Source: Harmonia axyridis
Lineage: Eukaryota; Arthropoda; Insecta; Coleoptera; Coccinellidae
Length of the DNA: 64,000 nt
Direction of reading: 5' to 3'
Assembly: GCF_914767665.1 (NCBI RefSeq)
Contig: NC_059503.1
Coordinates: forward strand, 1 to 64,000
Numbering within the stretch: the first letter of the stretch is position 1; each line of letters begins with the position of its first letter. A model generated the notes under the pieces. The model was not told where the DNA came from. It worked only from the letters and a program-made list of their open reading frames with translations, and did not search any database. Positions 34,678 through 47,300 of this stretch are shown here, one piece after another. The translations under genes and the position numbers were made by a program.

Positions 34678-36019
34678 AGAATCATAGAATCCATAGCAAC
34701 CGAGATAACGGCTGACAGTTCATATGAAATTAGTTGTCAAAAATTTGCATGTATTTTGATCGCAATCGCAATAAAATATGGAAAGCAGCAGCGATAGTGT
34801 TATTTTACATGGTTGCCGAAAAAATATTGTACGCAACACGCCCGAAAATGGTTTTTTTGGACTCATAAACTTCCAGGACTCGCTTACGCTCGTCCTGGAA
34901 TTTTGTCTATTCGTCCAAAAAAACCCTATTTTCCGGACTTGTTACGTAAATTACTATTTCATAAATTGACAGCATTGATTAACTATAGATAATGAAATTG
35001 TATTTTTATTTATACACAGAGGAAGAGTTATCAACTGACAAGAGTCACCGAAGTTTCTAAACAAACCCTATAAACAGAAGAGTTTTGAAATTCCATCCAC
35101 ATATATACAGAACAGTGAATATTATTTGCGGTTGTGCTCAAATACTTTATTTAATGAGGGCTGATCCATACCACAGTATTTTTTTTTGGGAAGAAATTGA
35201 TACCAGTTACCTTTATAGTACCATACCAAGCCATTGTTTTGCTTGCACAGTATTTTTCTCATACGAAAAATTGTGTTTATTAATACAGGAAAATCGTTTT
35301 TATCCATTTTTCAAACAACAAATACTTCGTCACTTTTCCTTAAATATTCCGATTCAGACCAAAGTCTATGTTCTGAAATTTCGACACACATCATCTTAGA
35401 ACATTAATAACAAACATATGTTCATGTTATATATTCGAAATCAGGGGAAAAGGAGCTAGTCAAATATAGAAAAATATATTTGGTGTTTCATTTGAAAAAA
35501 TTAAGTTGCAATCAATATGTTGCTCACTCCGTATATATTTATTTTGTGAAATCATTTTAAAAAGATTAGTCGATTTCGTGAAACTTTTGTAGAAAACATT
35601 TTTTTGTACCTCTTTCATTAACAAAGTTGAAGGGGGGGTCAAATTATGGTGAAAACCCCGGTACTCATTGAAAATTTTATTGATATAACGATATAAGAGT
35701 AAATATTTGAAAACTCAAATAAAAAGTAAATACAGGAATCATAGACCTATAATAACAGTCTATGACAATTGACAGACAGGAATACATTGCTCACGCCATC
35801 TTTGTGAATATTAATGCGCGACCGGCCACCTACGCTACGGCGTTTGTGGTTCATGATAGTAGCACAGTAGCTATAGCTACTCTGTTATCTGTCAATCTGT
35901 GCACAGTAGTCTTTGATAGTAGATATAATATTATTTACAGACTGATCTGTGATATTAGTTCTAAAGGGTTGATATTCAAAAAATGAGAAACATATGTGAA
36001 AATATTATATTTTTGAACA

Positions 36020-37900
36020 ATGTCATTATCAATGGAACTAGATAAAAAGTTATATTCAATACAAGAATTATCAAAATCTCTACTCTCCAAAATATTTGGA
36101 TTCAATGTGAATTCCAAATATTTAATATTGGAACCATCGGTTATCAAACCTTTGGAAAAAATATGCGGAGTTAAATGGCTCAGGTAATGATTAACATTCT
36201 AAAATCTCTGATATTTCATATGAAGGATATTAATTTTCAGATCAAATGGAATAGAAAAAATTTTTAAATTGAATGATAATCCGCCATTGTTTGATTCGAA
36301 AGCAGTGTACTATATTATATATTCAACATTTTCAGGATTTAAACAGGTTATTAATCAGATTCGTTCTTCAGTTGATGTCAGTAATCCCCCTATCAATAAA
36401 TTTCATGTTTTGATTATGCCACAGTTTACCTACTTGTTCGAAAAGGAATTGGAAGAATATGGACTCTCACATTCAAACAAAGACTCTGTTGTTAAGTTGT
36501 ACTCTTTTCAATGGTTACCAATTCACACGGACTCTGGAATATTAAGTCTTGAATTTCCCTTTGCTTATAGTTCCATGTTTATAGACCAAAATATGACTTA
36601 TTTAACAATGTTTGCTAAATGCTTGTGGCAGTTGCTATTGGTTTTAGGCAAGGCAAATTTTATAATCGCATTGGGTCAATATTCCAATATTATTTTATCT
36701 CAGTTTGATCAACTATGTGAAGGAAAGGGTTCTAGTGATAGGTTAGATTCAGATATTGGCGGACTGATTATTTTAGACCGAAATTTAGATTATCCTAGTA
36801 CTTTGTTGACCCCTGGAATATACTCTGCTCTTTTAAAAGAGATTTATAATGTTAGGGTAGGTCACTGCGAGTCTATATCAGAAGAAAATAATGTAAATGT
36901 AGATGATACTTTCAATCTAGTGGTGAAAAAGGACCCAGTTTCAATAAATATGGATAGTGAATTGGATCCAGTTTATTCTATGACAAAAAATAAATATTTT
37001 ACAGAAGTAACATCGGTGCTTAGTAATTTAACTAAGGAATTGAAAATGGAAAAATTCAATTCTAAAGATATGTCCATAGATGAAATTAAAAAATTTGTAC
37101 AAACTCAGCTAGGTCCTGCTAATTCCCGGAAAAAGATAATTTCCAACCATTTAATTGCAGCCGAAACTATTATTAACTGCTTAGGTTGGAAGTTTGAAAA
37201 CCTTTGTGACTGTGAATTCAACATCATCAATAATATCTCCAAATCAACTAATTTGACTTTTCTAATGGAATTAACTTGTATGGAAAACAGTGAATTGATG
37301 TCATTACGGCTTTTCTGTTTGATGTTAATCACCCAGAATTTAAACGATAGTGAAATAAACATGTTTTGGGAAAAGTTTTTACATCAGTTTGGATTCAAAT
37401 ACTCTTACGTCTTGCAAAATTTAATAAATGCGGGTATTATCTCTGATAGTAGAAATTCGTCTGCTGGAAGTTTGTTTCCCAATTTTTGGTTACCCCGTTT
37501 AGCAACAAGTCAATTTAATCTTGTAGCAAATCGGTTAAAACAGATCCCACCTGATAAGAATATAATAGATTTGAAATACCCCACTTGTCCCAGTTACGTG
37601 TTCAGAGGCACTTATATCCCTTTAGTTGCTCAGATAGCAAGTATGGTGTTGAATTCAACGCAGTTGGAAGAAATGAGGACGAAACTTGAGGGGTTGGGAA
37701 ATTTGACAATAAGGAACGAAAGGAAATATCCATTACAAACTAGGACCTTGCTAGTTTATGTCATTGGTGGAATAACTTATGCAGAAATTGGAGCATTAAA
37801 TTTCATAGAAGCCTTAACGGGTGCCAAGATAATAGTTCTCAGCGATCAGATCATAAGTGGAAATGACTTGATGGAAAATTTACTAAATAATGTAAGATAA
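36020..37900 (+). CDS. Vps33B: Vps33B-like Sec1/Munc18 family protein (2 exons, 607 aa)
   Basis: Exon 1 (36020-36183) joins exon 2 (36241-37900) in phase 2 and gives 607 aa, against ~617 for Vps33B. SM proteins bind SNAREs and drive endosome/lysosome fusion. Vps33B pairs with Vps16B/VIPAS39 rather than the HOPS core. Visible features are the N-terminal LILEPSVIKPLEKI region, GLIILDRNLDYPSTLLTPGIYSALL (domain 2, about residues 227-251, quoted in two parts below 20: GLIILDRNLDYP and LLTPGIYSALL), YVFRGTYIPL (about 507-516) and the C-terminal LVYVIGGITYAEIGAL motif typical of the family. The paralogue Vps33A is the alternative. YVFRGTYIPL and the C-terminal GG-T-EI-AL-F pattern favour Vps33B. 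The ATG at 36269 is internal, because exon 1 supplies the true N-terminus. Confidence 0.85.
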
Positions 37901-38087
37901 TTATAAATTATATTTTCGCATGGAATAGTTGCAGAAGAGCAAACCATAATCATCAGAATGCGAGTAAAATAGTGATATCCAATGAATTTTTTTATGAATA
38001 AATAATCCGAAACTGCCACTACAAGCAGAATGTTTTTTAATAACCAAGTTTACAATAGAATAATCTTTCATTATCTTGAATTTCATA

Positions 38088-38093
38088 AATAAA
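38088..38093 (+). terminator. Poly(A) signal AATAAA of the Vps33B gene
   Basis: AATAAA lies ~190 bp after the stop codon, in CATAAATAAAGAGC. Confidence 0.6.
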
Positions 38094-39276
38094 GAGCATG
38101 ATCAAAAAATATACATTTATTTATTGTTACAAACTGTGTCCTTATGAGTCATCATAAACTGTAAAAAATTACTCAGAATTAAAATGTGATGCTACAATAA
38201 TAAGCAAATTAGTGTTAAAAAAAAACAAAATAAATATTTATTCGAAATATGAGTGTACAATCAATAAAATATTTGCGCAACAATTGATACAATACAATAG
38301 CTCAACAATTGAAAAATTAATGATCCACAAAATCGTGGTTTATAAATATTTACAGCAGCATTGAGAAAATAAATATCAGTTAGTACATGAAAACAAGAAG
38401 AATCTTAAAATTATGAAAAAGTGCATAGTGCCTATTAACTTGAATTATGCTTAAAACAAATTTACTTGCAATAATTAAAAATTCAAGAATTTAATATTCT
38501 TAGAGGCTAACAAAATGGGGCAAAAGCCTCTATAAATTAACAGAACAATAACATGAATTCCTCCACATTAATAAAGATCTCAATACGACAATGGGAACAT
38601 GTCAACAAATAAATTAAAAGTAAGAAAGTTTATAATAAATACTTGTAACAAGCTATGACTAGTTCTCAGAAATTCAACTTGTTCCGATTGAAAAATGGAA
38701 CAATCATCGGAAAAATGTACAAAATATCACTTAGATTCACTGGTTTATCTTTAAACTTTTGTTTTTCCTCCTCCTTCCTCCTTCCAACAAGTAGGAAACG
38801 TCAAGCGCCTGCTTAACAGGTAATTTATTCAACAATTTCAACAAAATATCGTTCAGTCTAGTCTTCTGCTCATTCAAATCCTAGAATTCAAATAGTGCCG
38901 ATTATTCAAAAAAGCACAACTGAAATGCAATGTTGTTATCTATTCCTTAAGAAGGTACACCCATCAAGTGACATTCTGGTGATCTATCAATATTTCCTCA
39001 GAAAAGGAGGGACAAAAATTATGTGCGGTGTTGCCAGAAGGATTGAATGATCGGTAGAATACCACAGTGTAAATTATAATTCGAACAAATGATGTGAAAA
39101 CCCCATAAAAATCGGTGATTTGTAAGAAGAAATAAATAAATAAATATCTCTAATTTCATTTTGACGGAGTAGTCACGTGGTGGTGTTACCTCTTAAGAGA
39201 CCATAATTTAGATAAATTATACCCTTATCAAATTTTGTTGGAAAATCATTGTTTTGCTATTAGTATTTAGAGTTTC
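38094..39276 (-). other. Probable ash1 3' UTR and Vps33B/ash1 convergent junction
   Basis: This AT-rich stretch lies between the Vps33B poly(A) signal and the ash1 stop. Minus-strand AATAAA occurs at 38236-38241 (plus TTTATT) and near 38112. A ~1-kb ash1 3' UTR ending there would put the two convergent transcripts within ~150 bp. No other gene is visible. Confidence 0.45.
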
Positions 39277-41395
39277 TTAATCAACACTTACCCTCACTCT
39301 AGGAGCTAAAGCAGGTCTTAATTCTGCCACACTTGCTGGCTTCTCGTCTTGAGTTTTTCTAGACTTTGATTTTATAGCGGAAGAATCACCCAACTCGTGT
39401 GGTGTGTATGTCCTGCTTATTTTCAATCTCTCTGGGAATTTCTCAAAAACGTAGCTTTTTGTACATATAGGATATTTGGCTTTGGACACCTTGTGAAAAA
39501 GCCGGGCTGATTTGTCCACTCTGTACTCGCATATGTAGATGTGTTTTTCATCTGCTCCTATTGGTCGACCTTTACAAAAGGTGTTCAAGTCCAGAACCCA
39601 ACACTGAGATATGATTAGTTCAACAGGAACAGCCTCATAGAGCGGTACACGCATTACTTCATTCTGGAAGAATCTGAAAAAAATAAATAAATAAACATGT
39701 ATTTCGTTAGATAATTAAAAATATTGGACCAAAAGATATCTACATTAAAGAAAACCATAGAAAAACTTGCTGCTATCAGAGGTGACTAATAATAGACCTG
39801 TTTCTCTCTTTTTAGCCTCTGTTCTCATTTGATTGTCAATGATGTTTGGTTAAGCGATACTGATGAGCTCCAAAAAGAGGGAAACAAGGTCTGTCGCTAA
39901 TACCCTTCGATGACAACATGTTTTCCTAAAATTTCGTTAGTACTTCCACTTTAGGAAGACAGAAGATACTCACTTCCTGGTAGGCTCATGGTAAGTTTCG
40001 TGAGGTCTGAGATAATGGTGACCGTAGGCATATCTCTGTCCTGTACTGGAATCCTTCCAAAGTCTCTCGATCCGGAAGATATCCAAATCATTATATTCCA
40101 TTTTTCCGATGGTTTTATAGTTATGTTTTTCATTGGTGCCCGGTATGGATATATCTCTCAATACGTAAACCGTATCGCCCTGTCTTAATTGTAAATCACC
40201 TCTCATCAATGTCATGTAATATCTGAAACACAATTTCATTATTTTCGTTTATTTATTAATTAATAAATTAATAAAAAAAAGTGCTTATTATAAACAGTTA
40301 TTTTTTGGTAACTACACGAAGATAACTTTTCAAAAGAATTGATGATTCCAGATTGATTCTGGAAGATAATTTCCAAAATTAATTCCAAGAATTTGACTTC
40401 CTTTTTCATTTAGGTTAGGTAAGGTTATAATTAATTTTTTTGAAAATTCGATATTTCCCTATATTGAATTCAAGATCGAACCTGTGTCCGTGCTCTGTGA
40501 ATTCATCCATAGCTATTTCGTAATCGACTTCTCTAGCAACGCAAATCTCACAATGATAACTGGGAGCTGCAGGATCAGCACGCACACACTCACAGTGTTG
40601 CCATACTAAGCAACGCTCGCACTGGATCATCAGACCCTCGTCATGGTACATTCCACAGATGCATCGAATTATATCCTCCTCTTCACCTGAAAACAATGTC
40701 TGTTACTCTAAAATTACATCAATCAGATCAAATATATTCTTCAGTTTATAGATGACACAACAGGGAAATAGTTTTTTCTTATTTTTTTTTTTAATTTTAA
40801 CATTTCAAATATAAATACATTCCTTTTTTTTTCATGAAAACAAAATTTCACTAGAAATTGTTGTTTTATATTTATACTACTATACAGGTGTTCCTAAATT
40901 TTTAAACCTCTGTTCTTACTGAACTACAGGGTACCCTTAAATAAAGTATGGATGCCTGTTTTTTTTTTTTTTTTCAAGAACTAGTTGGCCTACGAAGGAT
41001 AAAATTGTGATGTAGGTTTGCTGGAACATATCGAACGATAATATTACACTCACTTTTATCCTTTTTGGATACAAAATTGGCTGGTGGTTTTGTTCCCAAC
41101 AAATCCTGGAACTTGGAGAGACTCCCTCGTTTGGTTTCCTGGTAGATCTTCTTTAGTCGGATGGCGGCTATGCCTTGCTCACTGGAGCAGCCGAAAAATT
41201 TTGTGAAAGTCAACAGCACCCTGTTCATGTCGTTGTCGAAGGAATCGGTGGAACGGTAGGCGCCTTTGGCGATGTTCTGCTCGACACTTACGAAATCTAT
41301 GGGGTCGCTTATCAACTGATACAGCTCAGGGGCTTTGCGTTTCGAAGGCAGATTCATAAAAGGAGCTGCAAGGGGTGTAGCGCTGCCGTTCTCGT
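39277..41395 (-). other. ash1: ash1 bromodomain-PHD-BAH exons
   Basis: Four exons encode the C-terminal reader modules. 41395-41054 carries the bromodomain (APELYQLISDPIDF, NRVLLTFTKFFG). 40686-40482 carries the PHD finger (CICG, CERC, WQHCECV, YHCEIC). 40222-39974 plus 39673-39277 carry the BAH domain (LMRGDLQLRQGDTVYV, FYVLRDI-like core, YGHHYLRPHET, FFQNEVMRVPLYE, CWVLDL). The PHD exon ends at CACAG|GTTCGA, an atypical donor, but it restores the conserved HGHRYYMTLMRGD join. Confidence 0.9.
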
Positions 41396-44300
41396 CTTAA
41401 AACATAAAAATCATTAGAAAATGCGCTATTCGAAAATACAGTAGGTGATATAGTATCCCTCAAAATAAGAAAAAAACATTTGTATAAACATATATCCGAA
41501 AATGCTTCCTATTCGAATTACAGACAACCGAAGTTTTCATTTTCTGCGATAACGTTCGAACACTTCTATTGATCAAAGCGGTCAAAGCCGCAATTTTTCA
41601 CGACAAATCTTATGCTGATTATATTTTATTCACAAAAAGTTTTTGGGGTAATGCATAAAACTCTTGTTTACTATATTTTTTGACATATGAGAAAAATTTC
41701 GACAGTTTATTCTAAAAATCCGATAAATTTTAAACATAATTTTATTTTTTACGATGGGATGAGCCTTTCTCGGGTTAAGCCATTGATCTAATTTTCATTT
41801 AAAATCAATTTAAGCATTCAAACTTTATCGTAGAAAATGTATGATTAAAATGAAGACTTGGGATGGCTGTAATTCGAAGAGGAAGCATTTTTGGACAAAT
41901 GTTTATGGGAACTTGTTTCTTATTTTGATGAGTAAGATCACCCCCTGAAGTTTTGCCCCACAATTGAAAAACACCCTGAATACCGGGCTTTTGAATGTCG
42001 ATGTTTCACTAGAAAGCGTTGTCCTACCTTTGAAGTTGACGACGGTGTTGTAGATGTCCTTGAGGACGGACGCAACCTTGACGGATCGGTTGAAGTCGGG
42101 GTTGTCTTCGGCCTGGGCGATCCTTCTGGTCTTCATGTTTCTGGGCTTCTGCAGGGCGTTTAGATGGTTTAAAAAGGCGGTTCCATGATCCACTGTGGGC
42201 GCCGTCGATGGGCGGTTCAAGAACGAAATACCCACGGCGCGGTCTTTTACTTTCCTGACCTGTCAACATTTTTTTATTACTAAAAAATCGATCATAAAAC
42301 CTCGTAAATTTTAAACATGGGTGTTATATCCCCTATCTCGGGGATTATTTCAAATGAGAATGTTTTTTTCATAACTAAGCTCCTAATGAGAAAAAACAAT
42401 TGGGAAACACCCTATATAGTATATAAAAACAGCTTTTCAGTAACTTCTCACACAAACTGGCAAAAATTCATGGTACTCACCTTGTTGATGTTCCTCAACA
42501 GGAAGCAGTGGTGCTCCAATATGTAACATTTCTGCTGGTGACTGATGGGCTTGACCTGCATCGGCGCCTCCTTCGCCAGCGTTTCAGGCTGTTGACCGGA
42601 CGTCGCCTCCTTCGACTCCGGCGCCTTCTTGGCCGCCGTCAGCTTCCTCGGCCGTCCCACACGACCGCCGCCCACCTGCTTGGTCGCCGTCACCGGCGGC
42701 AGCCTGCGCACCCTCTGGGACTTGCCCCCGATCACCCCTCGACACACCTCGCTGCCGCACTTGCACTCCTGGCCCTCGGCCGGGTCGAAGAGCGAGAAGT
42801 TGTAGTCGTAGGTCAGTTCTTCGCCGGCGCGGATGTCGCGCAGTGCGAACAGCGCCATCCTGAATTGGCCGTTGACGGACCACTTCTGCATCTCGCAGTT
42901 CGGCTCGCACGAGTGGTTCACGAACCGGCCGTCGCCACCCATCCGGTGACCGTCGATCACCATGCCGGTGTCCAGGTGCAGACAGTAGTGGTGCGTGTCC
43001 TGCGCGTAGATCGTGCCCATACGCTCCTTGAACTCCTGGTCGGACACCACCTCGCCCACGTATTCCAGGATGAACTCGTTCGATCTGATCGGCAGCTTCG
43101 TGCGTATTCCCCAGCCCTGAAAATTCCGTTTTTTTTTGTACGCAACATGCAAATTGAATTTTCAATACCTAACCTATTTTCAAAAATCATCAATACGCTT
43201 ACCTTATCGTCGGTCATGAACTTTTCCAGACCTGGCGACCATTCGTGCCTCTGAATCTTCTGGTTTTGACATCTGTGGACGTTGGCCGGACATTCGGACA
43301 GCACCAGACGGTTGATGCAATCGTCGCCGCACTTCTGCGTCGGCGTGCAGTTGCAGGTCTGAGGCTCGCAGGCCGTTCCTGTAGTCGTCTTCACGTTGTA
43401 CACGTTCGTCCTGACCTTTCTGTAGTTCCAGGATGGGACCACGTCACGACCGGGTAGCTGGGAGTGCGTGTGCTGCCACCAGAGGTCGTGCGGGAGCTGG
43501 AAGGGCACGTTCCGGCATCGCAGGTATTTGCCGCAGTGGTATGGGGGCGGCAACAGTCCGTACGGATGCTCGGAGGGGACGTAGGGGGCCTTTGCGTACT
43601 TGCACGCGTTCTCTTTCCTCCTCAATCTGGTGGCCTCGCTGAAACGCGAAAATTTATTATTTCTTTCTATTTCACAAAAACCATCTCAACTGAATACAGA
43701 AGTTAGTATCTGTCGTCATATTTTTGAATTATGTAGAAAGGACAATATAGATAAGAACTGAATTTAAAGGTGAAATTCAAATAAACAAAAAAAAATTAAC
43801 AATGATCTACATTGCAAAGGACCCCGCACATTTAGTATGAGAAATGGCTTTCCCTGAATTATATTTGGTATTGTTGTAGTTCTAGATGGTCAAAAATGTC
43901 TATAGCTACAAAGCTCAAAAATGGGACAGTTTTCGATATAAACTATTGACATGAAATAGACTTACTCGTCCTCCTTGTAATAATCTGAAAACAACCCGGC
44001 AACAAGGTAGCGTTTCTTCCACCTCGGCACCTTCTTTGATTTTCTTTCGTCGCTCAACGACGACGCTCTGACGTCCTTTCCTTCCGCGTTGCTGTTGGCC
44101 GACCCCCGATCCTGCAACCTCCTCTTGCGACACGCCCTGTCCGCCATATTCCTTTTCTGTCTGCCGTCCAGCCGTCTTCCCAAAGGCAGATCCTCCAGGT
44201 CCAACTCCGTTCCCGTCTTGTCACTGTCTCTGGTGTCCACGGACGTGGTGGGCGAGTCCTCCCTCATCGCGTAGTCCGGTCCCAGTTGAAACTCGTCCAG

Positions 44301-47300
44301 ATCGAGCTCCGTTCGCTCATCCTGCGGCAAACTGTCGCACTCGCTCATGGCGTCCCATCTTTCCTGTTCTGAAGATTTCGCCTTGGACGAAACGTCCTCT
44401 TGTATGGACTGAAAACGCTTGAAATTATTTATTTGTGTGACTTGAGTGAAGTAGGCGTTTAGAAAGCATCGGAGTGCTTGATTTATATTTTATCAGGCAC
44501 GCGTAAGCCTACAAGGAGATTTCTGATTGTGGGGTTAAACATCAGGAGGTGTACTACTCATCAAAATAAGAAAAAAATTCCCATAACCATTTGTACCAAA
44601 ATGCTTCCTCTTTGAATTACAGCCATCCGAAGACTTCATTTCATACATAATCTGCGATAACGTTTTTGAACGCTTCCATTGATTTTGATAGAAATATAGT
44701 CATGAGCGCAACTTTTCACGGTAAATTTTATTTTCTTCACAAAAATGTTTTAGGAGTAGGCTTCTCAAAAAAATTAAGAGGTGATGCTTAAAATTCCACT
44801 TTCCTATCTTTTCTAACATCCGAGAAAAATTTCGAGTTTTATCTAAAAATCCGATAAATTTTATGTAAAAAACGTGTTTTTTCGATAGGATGAGCCGTTC
44901 TCGAGATATAGACTTTAAATGGGAATATTTATGCCATATTTGAGTTAAATATCTTATGAAGGGAAGGTGCTATGAGAAAAAAAAACTTTTAAAAATTAAA
45001 CTTCAATACCCAGTATCTCAAAAATAAAGCGTTTGCGGGCTCATATATATAGGACTTATTTTTTCAAAACGTTCGGAGGAATCTGTCATCTGTACCCCAA
45101 TTTAGAAACACCTTATACTGTGGAGACTTACCGATTTAAGAACTACAGAATTATCTCCGTTTTCCGTTCGACTGAGGAAGCTCATATATTCCTCCCCATC
45201 AACTGGAACCCTGTCGCAGACCTGCCCATTCTTCGCACAAGTCCCGCTCTCTTCCACCGGAATCGTTTTCTTCTTCTTTTTCTTAACCGTCGGAAATCCC
45301 GTCCTATTGGGTGCTCTTCTTTTGCGCACCTTCTTTTTGACGGTATCCGGAGCAGCTTTCTCAGCCGTCTGATTCGCGGCTCCCAACGCGGTAGTCTCGA
45401 AAGGCTCTACGCGACCTCCTTGACTTTCCAACTTTTCCCCTTCAACCTTTCTCTCCTTCTCTGAAAGATCTGAGACCGAGGCGAATTCCATCTCCACTGT
45501 CGGCATAAAAATCCCAGTCGGCTGGGCCGAAGTGATTTTGTTCAACTGTTCCAGTTCTGTGGGCTTGGCCTTCTTGCAAGGGGGATACTTGACCTGACAG
45601 TTCTTGCTGTTCTCCGATTTTTTCTTCTCTGACTCCAAGGCAGGGTTGATCTTCAGCACCAGATTGGAGGTGAGATCTTCGAGTCTGTTCTTCTTGCGCG
45701 TTATCATTTGCGCCACGCTTTCGGGTCTCTTCTCTTCTCCTCGGGGAGACAGGCTCTTCTTCAGCTTAAGCTCTGTCACCACGCTCTCTATGGAAGTCTT
45801 GGGACGTTTGTGGCACTCGAACAGATCAGATTTGGCCTGTTCGCTTTGCGTTTCCATTACAGCCAATCTATGCCTCTTCTTGGGCGTTGTCGCGGTTATA
45901 GAGGCGCTCACAGTCGTTGAAACTTTTTCTGCCGATTTGACAGTCGATTCGGGTGGTGTGACCTCCGAGAATCGATTGATGCAAGCCTCGATGGCCTCTT
46001 CGATGTGGACATCCTTCGAGTGGCAATCGTTGAGATTGTTATTGTTGATGATGTGCATCGTCTGCCCGGTACCTTTTACAGTTTGATCTTCCTCCTCGTT
46101 TTTTGCTTCTTTTTTTTCCTCTTCTGTTTTATTACTTTCCGTGGCTGATATGTGGTAATGCCTCTTTTTCAGAGGCAGCCTCTGTTCGTTGGAATTTTCG
46201 ATCTTGTTAACGGTCGCGTTCACGTTTTGCTTCTTCTTCTTTCTTTCGTACTCGTTGGTTTTCCTTTTTTTCGACACCCTCTTGATCGTCTTTAGCAATT
46301 CCGGGATGTTCTCCTTGGACGCTCTGACATTGTTGGATATGTACAGCTTAGTGAAATCAATCACTAACTTGTCTATTTCCATATTAATCTTAGGATCCTG
46401 AGTTACAAAAGCCAAAGGTTTCAAGATTCTGAACTTGCGTTTTTTATGGATCTTGTGACGATGCTTGCTGTGCATTACTTTGGCGTTCTTCAAGGCTATT
46501 ACTTTTTGCCTGGCTTCAGATTTGTTCTGACCAGATGTAAGAGGTTTGTGAACTCTGTTAGACTGAAGATTTGACTGTACCTTACTATTCGTTTTAGATG
46601 ATGAAGGGGGCTTACTTCCAATCTTTGCTCCTCCTTCTAATCTCTTGCTGACCCGCTCACAAATTTCGAATAAAATGCTGGATTTTGATTTTTTGGTCGT
46701 TCCCTCATTACACAAGTTATGTTGCTTTGCATCAGTAGACTTTGTGTTTTTCTCATTTTGCGTTCTGCTCTTTTTGTCTCTAAGGATTTTCTCCCCCTTA
46801 TTGGATACTTTACTCTCTATTTTCTCTAAACTGTTACTTGATTGTCTTGTAGTTTTACTACCAACTTCCTTTTTACATGTTGATGTTGCAGATGGTCTTC
46901 CCACCTTTCGTTTAGGTGGGTAAAGTGTCCTCTCAGAATGTCCATAAAAGTGCCTGTCCAATCTATCAGTTGTGACAGATAGTTTGGTATTAATCTTTTT
47001 TTCTGTCGGAGGTATCTTTTTTTTCTCAGTTATAGACTTGTCTTTCGCTTCTTCCTTATAAACAGAATTTCTGAGAAGTGTTGGTTCCGGACTAGATATA
47101 TGATCGGGACTGTTTTGAATGCCACTGTCTGGAGATACATTTGGATTCAGAGAGTAGCTGTTGTTATGATTTTTTGCTGTTTTCAAAGTATTAAATTTAG
47201 AATCAGAAGTCTTTTTTGGTCTACCCCTCCGTTTTTTTATTTTTTCAGGAGCTATAGGATGTTCATCACTCTTGTGATTTGTTTCGTTTTTGCACTGTAC

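Larger units (their letters stand above)
34127..36019. other. SURF4-Vps33B intergenic interval
   Basis: The first ~320 bp are probably SURF4 3' UTR (ATTAAA near 34444). Strong GC-rich palindromes follow at 34580-34605 and 34630-34677. The rest is AT-rich with short open frames (for example 34778-34969 and 35085-35399) that match nothing I know. The CATAGACCTA ... AGTCTATG imperfect palindrome near 35742 recalls the one at 22525. Confidence 0.5.

Noticed and set aside
35085..35399. 104-codon plus-strand open frame between SURF4 and Vps33B
   Set aside because: AT-rich with no recognisable domain, no start or poly(A) context and no neighbouring exon.
36269..37900. Vps33B start at the ATG at 36269
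   Set aside because: A short upstream exon (36020-36183) splices in frame and supplies the conserved N-terminus, giving the expected family length.
42584..43165. 193-codon minus-strand open frame in another phase of the SET exon
   Set aside because: It is a shadow frame of the conserved SET coding frame, rich in Arg/Gly, with no domain.
42508..43254. 248-codon plus-strand open frame
   Set aside because: It lies antisense to the GC-rich ash1 SET exon, is Arg/Leu/His-rich and arises from GC3 bias.
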